64,000 bases of DNA from Oceanospirillaceae bacterium (GTDB taxonomy: Bacteria > Pseudomonadota > Gammaproteobacteria > Pseudomonadales > Balneatricaceae): assembly GCA_029938085.1 (NCBI GenBank), contig JAPYOS010000008.1, positions 62,001 to 126,000 of the forward strand. The letters are read 5' to 3'. Each line of letters opens with the position of its first letter. Position 1 is the first letter of the stretch. The notes under the pieces are model-generated. The model saw nothing but the letters and a program-made list of their open reading frames with translations. It was not told the DNA's origin and searched no databases. The translations under genes were made by a program, and so were the position numbers. Below are positions 17,184-25,437 of the stretch, piece after piece.

Positions 17184-17861
17184 ATGGTTGCCAATCTCAC
17201 CAACCTAAAAATCACCCGTAATACCATCACCCTACGCCAAATCGTATTAGATAAGTTACGTGATGCTATTATCAGCACCCAACTTAAACCAGGCCAACGA
17301 TTGGTCGAACGCGAATTATGCAAAGTGCTGGACGTGAGCCGCACCTCCGTACGCGAAGCCTTGCGTCATTTAGAATCCGAAGGTTTGGTACAATACGCCG
17401 GCCAACGCGGCCCCAGCGTTACCGTACTCGATGCTGTAGATGTAAAGAACATTTACGAACTAAGGGCCGCTTTGGAAGGCCTTGCAGGCGAGCTATTTTG
17501 TAGCCGTGCAACGGATCAACAAGTGCAGCAGTTACAAGACACCACCAATGCCTTAAAAGCGTCGTTTGATCGCTCTGAAGTGAGTGAAATTTTGGCTTGC
17601 ACCAAAGAGTTTTACAACCAATTACTCGAAGGCAGTGGTAATTTAGAGTTAGGCACTAGCCTCAACCGTTTACTAGCACGCATCATGGTACTGCGCGCAG
17701 GCACCATCTCCCAAGCTGGACGATGGAAAGACAGCCTTACTGAAATGCAGAATATTATGCAGGCCATTGCCAAGCGCGACCCGGAAGCGGCTCGTCAAGC
17801 CTGCGTGGCTCATGTTCAAGCCGCAGGCGCCATTGCTCTAAAGCAAATAAATTACACCTAA
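17184..17861 (+). CDS. GntR-family regulator with FCD domain
   Basis: 225 residues. A winged helix at about 15-75 (LVERELCKVLDVSRTSVREAL is the GntR signature) is followed by an FCD ligand-binding domain from about 88 to 215. Regulators of this subgroup are usually repressors released by a pathway acid. It is the last gene of the operon, three bases after the CMD gene, so it probably controls the operon it belongs to. Candidate binding sites are the palindromes at 11112-11121 and 15170-15196. Confidence 0.9.
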   Translation: MVANLTNLKITRNTITLRQIVLDKLRDAIISTQLKPGQRLVERELCKVLDVSRTSVREALRHLESEGLVQYAGQRGPSVTVLDAVDVKNIYELRAALEGLAGELFCSRATDQQVQQLQDTTNALKASFDRSEVSEILACTKEFYNQLLEGSGNLELGTSLNRLLARIMVLRAGTISQAGRWKDSLTEMQNIMQAIAKRDPEAARQACVAHVQAAGAIALKQINYT

Positions 17862-17863
17862 GC

Positions 17864-17965
17864 ATGAATTTTTGTAGCCACTGTGGTTCTGACCGTCTGC
17901 AGCAACAAGTGCCGCTCAATGGTTTAAAGCTGCCCAAATCCCTTGGCACTACACTACTTAGTTAA
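17864..17965 (+). pseudogene. Possible remnant of a nudix hydrolase N-terminus
   Basis: A 33-residue reading frame two bases after the GntR stop. It begins with MNFCSHCGSDRLQQQVP, very like the zinc-ribbon N-terminus of NADH-pyrophosphatase/nudix proteins (CSxCG then a VP motif). It then ends without the second CxxCG pair or the nudix box. It is most simply the leftover 5' end of a deleted gene, and expression is doubtful. Confidence 0.35.
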
Positions 17966-18063
17966 ACCCTATCCAAAAGCCCGTATTGGCCTTAAATACA
18001 TCGATGGTGCTTGCAAAATCGATTATTTGCCTCATTATTAATGCTTAATCAAAGAACCTTTGG

Positions 18064-18672
18064 ATGTTGTCTATGCCGTCATTAAAACGCTTGAGCCTCG
18101 TGCTCACTTTAGTAATTTCTACACTTGCCCTCTCTGCTTGCGGCGTAAACAACATTCCCACCTACGACGAACAGGTAAAGTCTGCTTGGTCACAGGTAGA
18201 AAACCAATACCAGCGCCGCGCCGACCTTATCCCTAACTTGGTGAGCACGGTTAAAGGCTATGCCGCCCACGAAAAAGACACCCTCACTGCAGTCACTAAC
18301 GCTAGAGCTAAGGTGGGTTCTATTCAGGTGAATAAAAACCTGCTTGAGAACCCTCAGGCCATGCAGCAGTTTCAAGAAGCTCAAGGCCAGCTCGGCAGCG
18401 CTTTAAAGCGTTTATTGGTGGTCAGCGAGCGTTACCCAGACCTCAAGGCCAACCAAAACTTTTTGGCACTACAGTCACAACTTGAAGGCACTGAAAACCG
18501 TATTAGTGTCGCCCGCAGAGACTATATTACGGCCACCGAACGCTTTAACACCGAGATTCGCACCTTCCCAGGTAAACTGTGGCACAGCTTTTTGTACAGC
18601 GATTTAAAACTACGTGACGTCTACACTGCCACCACCCAAGATGCAGAAACGGCGCCAAAGGTAAGCTTCTAA
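18064..18672 (+). CDS. lemA: LemA family lipoprotein
   Basis: 202 residues. The leader ends in a lipobox, LSAC, so the mature protein should be lipid-anchored at about Cys26. The rest is the helical LemA domain, with the typical N-x-Y-Q-R-R-x-D-L-I-P-N-L-V segment early on and N-R-I-S-V-A-R-R-D-Y near residue 160. LemA proteins are found beside TPM-domain proteins, and their role at the membrane is unclear. It overlaps the next gene by one base, and the three genes from 18064 to 20049 form one operon. Confidence 0.92.
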   Translation: MLSMPSLKRLSLVLTLVISTLALSACGVNNIPTYDEQVKSAWSQVENQYQRRADLIPNLVSTVKGYAAHEKDTLTAVTNARAKVGSIQVNKNLLENPQAMQQFQEAQGQLGSALKRLLVVSERYPDLKANQNFLALQSQLEGTENRISVARRDYITATERFNTEIRTFPGKLWHSFLYSDLKLRDVYTATTQDAETAPKVSF

Positions 18673-19433
18673 TGGCCCGTTCTTGGTTAAAAGGTATTTT
18701 TATCAGCGCCGTTATAGGGCTCAGTTTTACTTCTGTTCCTAGTTGGGCCAACTTCGAAGTACCCAAACTCACTGGCCGCATACTCGATCAAGCCCAGCTG
18801 ATTGATGGCGCTACGCAGCAGCGCATCAACAAGTTACTGGCAGGCCACGAACAAGCCTCTAGTAACCAAGTGGTCGTTGCCACCTTTAAAAACCTACAGG
18901 GCTATAGCATCGAACAGGCCGGTGTAGACATGGGCCGTGCTTGGGGTGTCGGTCAAAAAGATGCCGACAACGGCATTGTACTCATCCTTGCAGAAAAAGA
19001 ACGTAAAGTTCGTATAGAAGTTGGCTACGGTTTAGAAGGCCTGATGACGGACGCTGTTAGCGCTAGCATTGTGCAGCAAATCATGTTGCCCATGTTCAAA
19101 AAAGGCGACTTTAGCGGGGGTTTATTGGCAGGTACAGAGGCCATTGTAGTGGCTTTAGGTGGTCAGTATGTTGCACCTTCTGCCAGTGGCAAAGGTGAAG
19201 GTTCCGGTTCTGGTTTGCCTAGCCTCATTTTTCTATTCATTTTTATGTCTATAGGCGCCATGAACCGCCTTGGCACACCTTCCGGTGGCCGCGGTGGTCG
19301 TAGCAGTTTGTGGATGTTGCCACTATTGTTTCTTGGTGGTGGCGGAGGCCGTAGCTCAGGTGGCGGCGGTTTTGGTGGATTTTCCGGCGGTGGCGGCGGA
19401 TTCGGAGGCGGCGGTGCGTCGGGAGGTTGGTAA
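18672..19433 (+). CDS. TPM-domain membrane protein, YgcG-like
   Basis: 253 residues: a signal peptide (cleavage after SWA, about residue 26), a TPM domain at about 30-165 (RILDQAQLID, VVVATFKNLQGYS, the RKVRIEVGYGLEG block), a transmembrane segment near 178-190 and a long glycine-rich tail. TPM domains occur in membrane-associated proteins of poorly known function, including a photosystem II repair phosphatase in plants. The gene is coupled to the upstream lemA (TAATG overlap) and is followed after one base by a second TPM gene. The glycine-rich tail produces a spurious proline-rich frame on the other strand. Confidence 0.88.
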   Translation: MARSWLKGIFISAVIGLSFTSVPSWANFEVPKLTGRILDQAQLIDGATQQRINKLLAGHEQASSNQVVVATFKNLQGYSIEQAGVDMGRAWGVGQKDADNGIVLILAEKERKVRIEVGYGLEGLMTDAVSASIVQQIMLPMFKKGDFSGGLLAGTEAIVVALGGQYVAPSASGKGEGSGSGLPSLIFLFIFMSIGAMNRLGTPSGGRGGRSSLWMLPLLFLGGGGGRSSGGGGFGGFSGGGGGFGGGGASGGW

Positions 19434-19434
19434 C

Positions 19435-20049
19435 ATGACATTAATTAACGAACAACAACAAATCAAAGTACAGCAAGCCATTGAACAGGCCGAAAGCAAC
19501 ACCGATGCCGAGTTAGTAACGGTGCTGGCTGGGCAAAGTGACGACTATTACTTTATTCCGACCATGTGGGCCGCGTTGATCGCCTTAGTCACCCCGGCGT
19601 TGCTGTTGCAAACCAACTTATGGCTAAGCCAAACCGACCTATTATGGATTCAGTTGATAGAGTTCGTGGCCTTAACTGTCGTATTTCGTTGGCAGCCCTT
19701 AAAACTCGCCTTAGTGCCTAAGCGGGTCAAGTACGCCCGCGCTTCATTGGTGGCTAAACAGCAGTTTTTAGCCCAAGGTTTGCACCACACCCAAGCAGAA
19801 ACTGGGGTGCTGATCTTTGTTTCAGAAGCCGAACACTATGTGGAAATACTAGCCGACCGAGGCATCAACAAGCTGGTAGCCGATGACGCATGGAGTAACA
19901 TCGTCAATGACCTACTAGGTCAAATAAAAGCCGGCAATACCGAAGCTGGACTCACTGGTGCCATCAATGCCTGCGGCGAATTATTAGCCGACAAGGTACC
20001 GTCGACCCACGACAACGACGAATTACCCAATCACTTGGTGATTATATAG
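19435..20049 (+). CDS. Second TPM-domain membrane protein
   Basis: 204 residues from the ATG one base after the previous stop. A longer frame upstream overlaps the first TPM gene and is rejected. It has no signal peptide: an N-terminal helix (QQQIKVQQAIEQAESNTDAE) opens the TPM domain, two hydrophobic segments follow at about 38-80, then the rest of the TPM domain with GVLIFVSEAEHYVEI and ending GAINACGELLAD. This matches the short TPM partner commonly found in LemA-TPM-TPM operons. Function is unknown; envelope maintenance is a guess from context. Confidence 0.85.
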   Translation: MTLINEQQQIKVQQAIEQAESNTDAELVTVLAGQSDDYYFIPTMWAALIALVTPALLLQTNLWLSQTDLLWIQLIEFVALTVVFRWQPLKLALVPKRVKYARASLVAKQQFLAQGLHHTQAETGVLIFVSEAEHYVEILADRGINKLVADDAWSNIVNDLLGQIKAGNTEAGLTGAINACGELLADKVPSTHDNDELPNHLVII

Positions 20050-20061
20050 CCCCGCTACCGC

Positions 20062-20245
20062 TGTCATTCTGACGCTACACTACCGTGGACTTGGATTGCT
20101 TCACTTCGTTCGCAAAGACGTATTGTGGTCATTCTGACGCTGCGCAATACTGTCATTCTGACGCAGGTCAGAATCTGAGATCCCAGCCTTCGCTGGGATG
20201 ACGGAATAGGCTGGGATGACGGTACAGGCTGGCGTGATGGAACCG
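20062..20245. repeat. Extragenic palindromic repeat cluster, copy 2
   Basis: Several tandem units: GTCATTCTGACGC three times, a GACGCAGGTCAGAATC arm, CCCAGCCTTCGCTGGGATGACGG and degraded copies after it. TTGGATTGCTTCACTTCGTTCGC at 20090 belongs to a second repeat type, seen again at about 47970. It lies between the convergent TPM and DUF971 genes. See the copies at 1599, 43850 and 47967. Confidence 0.75.
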
Positions 20246-20279
20246 GCTGGGTAGCCGGGAAAAACGGGGGTGCGACTAA

Positions 20280-20663
20280 CTAAACAAACTGCACCACACT
20301 GGTGTGTGGATCACGGCTTTGTTTGGCTTGATTTAACGCGTCTAGGTAGTCGGCCCAGTGCTGAGCTTGATTAACACTAAGGTCACGCAAGTAGTCCCAT
20401 GTATAAAGCCCCGAGTCGTGACCGTCATCATACTCAAGCTTCACGGCGTAATGGCCCACCGCCTCAATACCCACCAGCTTGACCTTACTTTTGCCCACCT
20501 GCAAAACCGCTTGGTCTGGGCTGTGGCCACGAACTTCTGCACTGGGTGAGGAGATACGCAGGTATTCTGCATTGAGCGTATAACTGATTTCGCCCTGGGC
20601 TTCCGCATAACTCAGCTCTAGGGTATTGCTACTTTTGTGTAGTTTGATTTTGGTTGGGTTCAC
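20280..20663 (-). CDS. DUF971 / gamma-butyrobetaine-hydroxylase-like N-domain protein
   Basis: 127 residues made only of the DUF971 domain, the small fold found at the N-terminus of gamma-butyrobetaine hydroxylases and, as a single-domain protein, near iron-sulfur or other genes. EYLRISSPSAEVRGH, the VKLEYDDGHDSGLYTWDYL strand and a C-terminal helix are visible. The start is a GTG with no clear ribosome site; no in-frame ATG gives a better one. It lies 14 bases downstream of mnmC on the same strand. Function unknown. Confidence 0.8.
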   Translation of the reverse strand: MNPTKIKLHKSSNTLELSYAEAQGEISYTLNAEYLRISSPSAEVRGHSPDQAVLQVGKSKVKLVGIEAVGHYAVKLEYDDGHDSGLYTWDYLRDLSVNQAQHWADYLDALNQAKQSRDPHTSVVQFV

Positions 20664-20677
20664 GAGGAGTATCTCAG

Positions 20678-22429
20678 TTAACGTTTACGACGAATCAAAT
20701 CACGAATTAGGAATCGATTAGGGTCCAAGCCCCATGCCACGCATTGTGCCACAGGCAAGGCCTGATTAGCCATTTGGCTGGCCAATATTTCGGCACTTAA
20801 GGGTGCGCTAATCAAGCCTTTAGAGCCGTGACCGGCATTAATATACAGGCCATGTAAGTATGGCATGGCTTGTTGGAATTTATAGTTAGCGTCTTTTCTG
20901 AGTTTGCCAAAACGCTCAATCACGGTGTTTTCATCGGCGATCTGACCCACCATGGGCAAATAGTCTGGCGTTACCGACCTAAAACCAACTCGCCCACCCT
21001 GTACATCGCTTAAGTCTCTGTTTGAGGCTTGAGGTAACACATCGGCCATGCGTTGCAAGTTGTCTAGATGGTCTTGCTCTGATAAGCCCACATCGTCCGT
21101 ATGCAGGTTGTAGCTGGCTCCCGCTGCTAACACGCCTGATTGAGCCGGGGTCACGTAGCCTTCGCCACACACCACTACATCGGGCCCTTGCTGTGCTTGT
21201 ACGTAACTCACTTGGCCACGAATGGACTTAAGCGCCAGCTGGTGCTGAGGCACCAAGGTTTTTGCATCATTGGCATTGGCTAACACCACGGCATCAAAAT
21301 GATGCACTCCTTGGTGATCACCTTGCACCTGCACTTGCCAGCCGTCGTCCTGGGTTAAGGCTTGCACCTGGCTACCACTCCACAATCGGGCCCTACTGTG
21401 CTCAAACAGGGCCAGACACCAGTGCGCTGGTGATACCCAACCACTGGCAGGAAAAAACAACCCACCCGCAGCGAGGGGTTGTTTGGCGATGGCCTGGGCA
21501 TCGTCCAAACTAAAATATTGCAGCCAAGACGAGGGATACTCACGTGCCATCACAGTCTGCATTTGTAATTGTTCTCGCGGCGACTTAGCCAACTGTAATA
21601 AACCACAAGCTCGCCAATGGGCGCTGTTCAAACTGCGTTTGAGCAAGGCCATACTATGCTGTAGGCCTTGTTGATGGAACTGGCCTGCCACCGTAGCGTT
21701 GTCTGGCAGCTTGGCATAAAGCATGCCCTGTCGGTTGCCAGAGGCCCCGCTAGCAAGGCTTTGGCCTTGCTCTATGATAGTGACATCAAAACCCCGACGA
21801 CTCAAACTATAGGCCGTGGCTGTACCACTGATACCGCCGCCGATAACGGCCACACGACTGCCTTGAGCCATGGATTTATTAGGCCGCTGCCACGGATGCA
21901 GGTATGTAGCAAAGAGCTTCTGGGTTTGTGAATTGGGCGTACATTGATTGAGGCAGACATCAAACTCTGCACTAATTTGTGTTATGGCCTCAGCCCTAGG
22001 CGCTTGAACTAAGATCAGTTTAACCTCACCAAAATCGAGCTGATAAAAGCCTTTGATAGGGCCCGGGTATTGCGCTTGTAGGGCCAGAGATTGGTTGTTT
22101 AGTTGTGGCCATTGCTTCTGGGTTTGGCGCAACTGATCTAGCGTTAGCGGCTGCTCGCAGATGGCTAGGTAGATTAACGAGCCACCGCTATTCACAGTGT
22201 TCCACCATTGCCACGTGAGCAAAAAGTCCAAACCACTGCCAAACTCACCGTCAAACACCTGCACCGCCGCTTGCGATCGACTTACCTTGTCGAAAAACCC
22301 GCTGGCTGCATACTGCGTTTTGAGTTCGGCTAAACGTTGTTTGGCACAGGTTTTGGCGAGACGCCAATCATCGCTAGCAGCCAAACACTGAGGGTCGGCG
22401 AAGGGCCGTTTATTGGTGTTTGGCTTCAT
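20678..22429 (-). CDS. mnmC: MnmC-type tRNA-modifying FAD oxidoreductase with eroded methyltransferase domain
   Basis: 583 residues against about 660 for E. coli MnmC, which converts cmnm5s2U34 of tRNA first to nm5s2U (FAD domain) and then to mnm5s2U (methyltransferase domain). The C-terminal oxidase is complete: GGGISG at 197-202, LASGASGNRQGMLY, and LYINAGHGSKGL near the end. The N-terminal half is shortened and damaged. The SAM loop reads EFGSGLDF (62-69), and the catalytic block with D-G-F-A-P and the later A-G-F-V-R-R segment are missing, a loss of roughly 70-80 residues. Methyltransfer is probably lost. It follows the cyclophilin gene by 10 bases. Confidence 0.88.
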   Translation of the reverse strand: MKPNTNKRPFADPQCLAASDDWRLAKTCAKQRLAELKTQYAASGFFDKVSRSQAAVQVFDGEFGSGLDFLLTWQWWNTVNSGGSLIYLAICEQPLTLDQLRQTQKQWPQLNNQSLALQAQYPGPIKGFYQLDFGEVKLILVQAPRAEAITQISAEFDVCLNQCTPNSQTQKLFATYLHPWQRPNKSMAQGSRVAVIGGGISGTATAYSLSRRGFDVTIIEQGQSLASGASGNRQGMLYAKLPDNATVAGQFHQQGLQHSMALLKRSLNSAHWRACGLLQLAKSPREQLQMQTVMAREYPSSWLQYFSLDDAQAIAKQPLAAGGLFFPASGWVSPAHWCLALFEHSRARLWSGSQVQALTQDDGWQVQVQGDHQGVHHFDAVVLANANDAKTLVPQHQLALKSIRGQVSYVQAQQGPDVVVCGEGYVTPAQSGVLAAGASYNLHTDDVGLSEQDHLDNLQRMADVLPQASNRDLSDVQGGRVGFRSVTPDYLPMVGQIADENTVIERFGKLRKDANYKFQQAMPYLHGLYINAGHGSKGLISAPLSAEILASQMANQALPVAQCVAWGLDPNRFLIRDLIRRKR

Positions 22430-22439
22430 AAACTACGGT

Positions 22440-23006
22440 TTATTTATTCAGGTGGTAGGCGTTGTACAAGTACACGGGTTCTGCTGGCCAATCACGGTAC
22501 ATACCGTGGGTTTTAGTAGGCACTTGGGTAATTCGGTCTACAATATCCATCCCCTCAATCACCTTACCAAAAACCGCATAACCTGCGCTGCTGGCACTTT
22601 TATCTAGAAATAGATTGTCTTGATGATTGATAAAAAACTGCGCTTGGGCACTGTCTGGAGCGCTAGTTCTGGCCATCGCAATGGTACCGCGCAAGTTAGA
22701 CAAGCCATTTTTTGCTTCATTAACAATTGAAGGCTGGCTACTTTTCTTGGGCTTTTCATTGGTGCCAAAGCCGCCGCCTTGTACCATAAACCCAGCAATC
22801 ACCCGATGGAAAATAGTGGACTGGTAATAACCCGAATTAACATAATGCAAAAAGTTTTCAACGGTAACCGGCGCAGCGTCTGGGTATAACTCAACCACAA
22901 TGCGGCCATGTACGGTTTCTAATTCCACCTGCGGGTTTTGGGCCCAAAGGTTTAGGCTAAGGCCCATAGCTAACAGCGCTACTAGTAATGGCTTAATCAT
23001 TTTCAT
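22440..23006 (-). CDS. ppiA: Exported cyclophilin-type peptidyl-prolyl isomerase
   Basis: 188 residues: a signal peptide ending LWAQ (about residue 22), then a cyclophilin domain with FHRVIAGFMVQGGGF (substrate- and catalytic-arginine block), RGTIAMART and QFFINHQDN. These residues form the proline isomerase site. The location is periplasmic, like PpiA. The ATG lies 11 bases after the yciI stop and the gene probably shares the operon yciB-yciI-ppi-mnmC, all leftward. The bacterial type is shorter than eukaryotic cyclophilins, as seen here. Confidence 0.9.
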   Translation of the reverse strand: MKMIKPLLVALLAMGLSLNLWAQNPQVELETVHGRIVVELYPDAAPVTVENFLHYVNSGYYQSTIFHRVIAGFMVQGGGFGTNEKPKKSSQPSIVNEAKNGLSNLRGTIAMARTSAPDSAQAQFFINHQDNLFLDKSASSAGYAVFGKVIEGMDIVDRITQVPTKTHGMYRDWPAEPVYLYNAYHLNK

Positions 23007-23017
23007 GGCGACAGGTC

Positions 23018-23305
23018 CTATGCTGGCAAGGCTTTGTTAAACGGTTTAATGGTGACTTTATCGTACACGCCCGCAGTGATGTACGGGTCGATATCGGCCC
23101 ATGCCTTTGCAGTGGCTAAGTCGGAAAATTCGGCGACAATTAGACTGCCGCTAAAACCTTCGCCGTTAATGTGTGGGTGCGGGCCGGCAAGTACCAAACG
23201 CGACTCGGCCTCTAAGGCTTTTAAGCGTTCAACATGTGCGGGGCGGGCTTGAATACGTGCAGCCAAACTGTCTTGTACATCTTCTGCAATAATGGCAAAT
23301 AGCAT
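23018..23305 (-). CDS. yciI: YciI-like protein
   Basis: 95 residues, the size of YciI. The ferredoxin-like fold is recognised from the RPAHVERL helix with its conserved histidine, the GPHP turn and the DPYITAGVYDKVTIKPF segment with the conserved aspartate. No enzymatic activity is established for YciI; its histidine-aspartate pair suggests one. It starts at the base where the yciB stop ends, so the two are translated together, as in many gammaproteobacteria. Confidence 0.9.
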   Translation of the reverse strand: MLFAIIAEDVQDSLAARIQARPAHVERLKALEAESRLVLAGPHPHINGEGFSGSLIVAEFSDLATAKAWADIDPYITAGVYDKVTIKPFNKALPA

Positions 23306-23856
23306 TATTTATCCTCTGCTTCTGCATCTTTAGGCATGTAGCGTGACATGTATAAACCTTGAGCCATGATAAATACAAAGGTCAAACCCAACATGCCAAA
23401 CAACTTGAAATCGACCCATGTGGCTTCATCAAAATTAAAGGCCACATACAAATTTATACTGCCCATGGCGGCAAAGAACACCACCCATGCTAAGTTGAGC
23501 TGACGCCAAATACGGTTCGGTAACTGCACGCCCTTCTCCATCAGGCGTTGCACCACGGGTTTTTTACCAATAAACTGGCTGCCCAAAAAGCCTAGGCCAA
23601 ACAACCAGTTAACGATGGTAGGTTTCCACTTGATGAACTGGCCGTCTTGCAAGGCCACCGTAAGGCCACCTAAAACAACCACTAAAACCAAGGTGATAAG
23701 CTGCATTTTTTCTATTTTTTTGGTGGTGACCCAGGTATAAGCCATTTGCAACATGGTGGCTGGAATGAGCACAGCGGTAGCGAGGATAAGATCGCCGGTC
23801 ATCTTATACACAATAAAAAAGATGACTATGGGTAAAAAATCGATAAGTAGCTTCAT
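23305..23856 (-). CDS. yciB: Inner-membrane septation protein A
   Basis: 183 residues with about five hydrophobic segments. It begins MKLLIDFLPIVIFF and contains KPTIVNWLFGLGFL and the W-x-x-L-N-x-x-W-V-x-F-F block, all characteristic of YciB/IspZ. The family affects cell-envelope synthesis and septation in E. coli and Shigella. It overlaps yciI by one base and leads the leftward group yciB-yciI-ppi-mnmC-DUF971. A divergent epimerase gene starts 121 bases away. Confidence 0.92.
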   Translation of the reverse strand: MKLLIDFLPIVIFFIVYKMTGDLILATAVLIPATMLQMAYTWVTTKKIEKMQLITLVLVVVLGGLTVALQDGQFIKWKPTIVNWLFGLGFLGSQFIGKKPVVQRLMEKGVQLPNRIWRQLNLAWVVFFAAMGSINLYVAFNFDEATWVDFKLFGMLGLTFVFIMAQGLYMSRYMPKDAEAEDK

Positions 23857-23977
23857 GAATCACAAGTCTCTGAGGTGGTGACTGATGAGCCAGCCGACCT
23901 ACAAGGTTAGGTAAAAATTGTATTTCCATTGTACCATGCCAGAAAAGCATGATGCGCAAAAAACAAAGGCAGAATTG

Positions 23978-24988
23978 ATGACCATGCAATCGCATATTTT
24001 TGAATGTATAGACGCTCACACCTGCGGCAACCCTGTGCGCTTAGTGGCTCAAGGTGGGCCCGAACTTGTGGGCGATAACATGAGTGCTAAACGACAGGAT
24101 TTTTTAACCCATCACGACTGGGTTCGCACTGCGCTGATGTTTGAACCCCGGGGCCATGCCATGATGTCGGGGTCCATACTTTACCCGCCAAGCAATCCCG
24201 ACCACGACGGCGCCATCTTGTTTATTGAAACCAGTGGCTGTTTGCCGATGTGTGGTCACGGCACTATCGGCACCGTCACCACCGCATTGCAAGAAGGTCT
24301 GTGGACGCCCAAGGTCGCAGGTCAACTCACATTAGAGGTGCCAGCAGGTGTTATTCGTATAGAATACCAACAGGACGATGACGGTCAGGTTGAATTTGTG
24401 CGCATTTTTAACGTGGCAAGCTACCTCGCACACCAAGCAATAGCCATCCACTGCCCAGGATTAGGCGAGCTAAAGATCGACGTTGCCTATGGCGGTAATT
24501 ATTACGCCATTGTTGAACCACAAGCCAACTTTGCTGGCCTGCACCAGTTTAGTGCCGCCCAAGTATTGCGTTACAGCCCATTGATACGCGAAGCCGTTAA
24601 TAAAGTGGCCACGTGTATACACCCCGAGGATGCCAGCGTTAATGGCATAAGCCACGTAATGTGGACGGGTGAGCCACAAAGGGAGGGCTCTAGCGCGTCT
24701 AACGCGGTATTTTATGGCAGTGGCGCTATCGACCGGTCCCCTTGTGGCACCGGCACTAGCGCTCGCATGGCGCAATTACATGCCCAAGGCCGGCTAACAA
24801 CAGGCCAACAGTTTGTACACGAAAGCATTATCGGCAGTCAATTTATTGGCCGCGTAGAATCCACCACCCAAGTGGGCCCATACCCCGCCATCATGCCCAG
24901 CGTGCAGGGCTGGGCTAAAGTCACCGGTTATAACCGCATTATTGTCGACCCAAGCGACCCCTACGCCCACGGTTTTGAAGTTAAATAG
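23978..24988 (+). CDS. Proline racemase / 4-hydroxyproline 2-epimerase family enzyme
   Basis: 336 residues from the chosen ATG, with AAGG eight bases before it. An upstream start adds 20 residues not seen in the family, and an ATG six bases further in is also possible. Both catalytic cysteines are present: MCGHGTIG and SPCGTGTSA. This makes it an epimerase or racemase and not the threonine-bearing trans-3-hydroxyproline dehydratase. The family inverts C2 of proline or 4-hydroxyproline. No hydroxyproline-degrading enzymes follow in the window, so the substrate is open. It is followed after 11 bases by a thioesterase. Confidence 0.87.
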   Translation: MTMQSHIFECIDAHTCGNPVRLVAQGGPELVGDNMSAKRQDFLTHHDWVRTALMFEPRGHAMMSGSILYPPSNPDHDGAILFIETSGCLPMCGHGTIGTVTTALQEGLWTPKVAGQLTLEVPAGVIRIEYQQDDDGQVEFVRIFNVASYLAHQAIAIHCPGLGELKIDVAYGGNYYAIVEPQANFAGLHQFSAAQVLRYSPLIREAVNKVATCIHPEDASVNGISHVMWTGEPQREGSSASNAVFYGSGAIDRSPCGTGTSARMAQLHAQGRLTTGQQFVHESIIGSQFIGRVESTTQVGPYPAIMPSVQGWAKVTGYNRIIVDPSDPYAHGFEVK

Positions 24989-24999
24989 GAAACAACAAC

Positions 25000-25437
25000 A
25001 TGGATTTACACACACTCCAACAGCAATACAGCGTAGCCACCGAGATTAAAGTAAAGTGGGGCGAAATGGATGCCTTTCAGCATGTTAATAACACCGTTTA
25101 CATCCGTTATATAGAGGACGGTCGTATCGACTTGTTTGAAAAACTCGGTATGACCAGCGACATGAGCGAGCTCCATATCGGGCCTATACTCGCCTCTATT
25201 CAGTGTGATTATCTGGCACCGGTGACCTACCCAGACACTTTGTTAGTGTTCAGCACTGCCACCCAAACCGGTGCCAAAAAAGTCGAGCTAGACCACAAGA
25301 TATGGAGCACGAGGCAAAATCGCTTAGTAGCGCAGGGTAAAGGTTTAAATGTATATTATGACTACAAGGCTCTTAAAAGCTGCGTTATACCCGATTCTAT
25401 TGTGGCTAAATTTGCAGCCTTGAGCGAGAGTAAATGA
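25000..25437 (+). CDS. Acyl-CoA thioesterase (4-hydroxybenzoyl-CoA thioesterase fold)
   Basis: 145 residues of hotdog fold. WGEMDAFQHVNNTVYIRYIEDGR near residues 20-42 contains the catalytic aspartate and the H-V-N-N motif of YbgC/FadM-like thioesterases. It hydrolyses acyl-CoA, with the chain length unknown. It starts 11 bases after the epimerase gene and overlaps the next small gene as ATGA, so three genes are expressed together. The link to the epimerase is not evident. Confidence 0.88.
   Translation: MDLHTLQQQYSVATEIKVKWGEMDAFQHVNNTVYIRYIEDGRIDLFEKLGMTSDMSELHIGPILASIQCDYLAPVTYPDTLLVFSTATQTGAKKVELDHKIWSTRQNRLVAQGKGLNVYYDYKALKSCVIPDSIVAKFAALSESK

Noticed and set aside
19163-19441. Proline-rich leftward frame opposite the TPM gene
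   Set aside because: It is the mirror of the glycine-rich tail of the TPM protein and has no start signal or independent features.
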